From NCBI GenBank assembly GCA_002352125.1, contig DEHU01000272.1:1-6746 (forward strand): DNA of 6,746 nt. Direction: 5' to 3'. The DNA comes from Competibacteraceae bacterium UBA2792 (GTDB lineage Bacteria > Pseudomonadota > Gammaproteobacteria > Competibacterales > Competibacteraceae). How positions within the stretch are numbered: the first letter of the stretch is position 1; each line of letters begins with the position of its first letter. The position numbers and the translations under genes were made by a program. Of this stretch, positions 6,083 to 6,746 are shown one piece after another. A model generated the notes under the pieces. The model made no database searches. It saw only the letters and a program-made list of their open reading frames with translations, and had not been told where the DNA came from.

Positions 6083-6746
6083 ACTTTCGCGTCAGCGCCG
6101 CTCGCATCCGCTCCAGCCCTTCCGCGAGCGTGGTGCGCGAACAACCGAAATTCAACCGCACGAAACCCTCCCCACCCGGTCCGAAAGCCGCGCCATCGTT
6201 CAGCGCCACGTTGGCGTTTTGGAGGAAAAACTCGTGCGGGTTGCCAAAGATGCCCGCTTCCCGGCAATCGAGCCAGGTCAGATAAGTCGCTTCCGGCGCG
6301 GTAGCGCGAACGCCGGGCAAATGGCGGGCGATGTAGTCCGTAGCCAAATCGCGATTGGCGGCCAGATAGACCAGCAGTGCTCGCAGCCAGTCGCCGCCGT
6401 GTCGATATGCGGCCAGCGCAGCGGTCAAGCTAAGAATATTGGCATCCGGCACGATGCCGCGCATGGCATGCTTGAACTGCCGCCGCAGTTCGGGATTCTG
6501 GATGATGGCAAAGCTGGCGCCCAGTCCAGCGATATTGAAAGTCTTGCTCGGTGCCATCAGCGTGATGCAACGCCGGGCGATTTCCGGTGACAGGGTCGCG
6601 AGCGGAACGTGCTGCCGGCCGTCGAGCAGCAAATCGCAGTGAATTTCGTCCGAGCAGATCGCCAGATCGTAGCGTTCGCAGATTGCCGCCAGCCGGATCA
6701 GCTCCGTCGTGTCGAACGCCCGCCCGACCGGGTTGTGCGGATGGCA
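6081..6746 (-). CDS. MalY/PatB-family PLP-dependent C-S lyase, C-terminal part
   Basis: The frame is open through the right edge; 221 residues are visible of a family usually near 390, so roughly 170 N-terminal residues are missing. It is a fold-type I PLP enzyme, expected to cleave the C-S bond of cystathionine or related cysteine conjugates to a thiol, pyruvate and ammonia. Visible motifs, in order, are CHPHNPVGR at the window edge (family CxPxNPxGR), SDEIHCDL, whose Asp binds the PLP ring nitrogen, and APSKTFNIAGL, whose Lys (codon 6543-6545) would form the Schiff base. VRLNFGCSR near the C-terminus supplies the Arg that holds the substrate carboxylate. SDEIH and SKTFNIAGL separate this group from ordinary aspartate aminotransferases. 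It converges on amtB with 45 bases between the stops. PatB, MalY and related beta-lyases cannot be told apart here, and an aminotransferase activity is possible. Confidence 0.92.
   Translation of the reverse strand, partial: CHPHNPVGRAFDTTELIRLAAICERYDLAICSDEIHCDLLLDGRQHVPLATLSPEIARRCITLMAPSKTFNIAGLGASFAIIQNPELRRQFKHAMRGIVPDANILSLTAALAAYRHGGDWLRALLVYLAANRDLATDYIARHLPGVRATAPEATYLTWLDCREAGIFGNPHEFFLQNANVALNDGAAFGPGGEGFVRLNFGCSRTTLAEGLERMRAALTRK

Noticed and set aside
1..6746. Mobile elements, CRISPR arrays, tRNA or rRNA genes
   Set aside because: No transposase or integrase reading frame, regularly spaced repeats or conserved RNA gene sequence were seen.

Overview
The window is GC-rich and densely coded, with tight gene overlaps and proteobacterial-style genes. 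AmtB has a Gram-negative-type signal peptide, and there is a polar amino acid ABC permease and a MalY/PatB-type lyase. Together these suggest a gammaproteobacterium or a near relative, but no marker gene fixes the taxon. Both ends of the window cut through genes.

Left block (1-4402, + strand): the 3' end of a SWIM zinc-finger protein gene runs into a large gene for a 1092-residue, mostly helical protein resembling the DUF6493 family. The two overlap by four bases (GTGA), and a Shine-Dalgarno sequence lies inside the first gene. The large gene in turn overlaps by four bases (ATGA) an amino-acid ABC transporter permease. The three genes are probably cotranscribed. SWIM and DUF6493-like proteins are known as neighbours, often near MoxR ATPase and vWA genes, but their joint function is not established. 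The permease has no binding-protein or ATPase gene beside it here.

Middle (4403-4718): a 316-base, AT-richer intergenic region that serves as the control region of amtB. It holds an exact match to the IHF consensus, an adjoining small palindrome, a plausible extended -10 promoter, a half-conserved NtrC-like sequence and overlapping hairpins in the predicted leader. No convincing sigma-54 promoter was found.

Right block (4719-6746): amtB encodes a complete 438-residue ammonium channel with all key pore residues. A strong intrinsic terminator follows it. Convergent to it is the 3' part of a MalY/PatB-family PLP-dependent C-S lyase gene that runs off the window.

A possible common theme is nitrogen uptake: the amino-acid permease and the ammonium channel are neighbours. 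The least understood part is the SWIM/DUF6493-like pair. I saw no RNA genes, CRISPR arrays, insertion sequences or phage genes.
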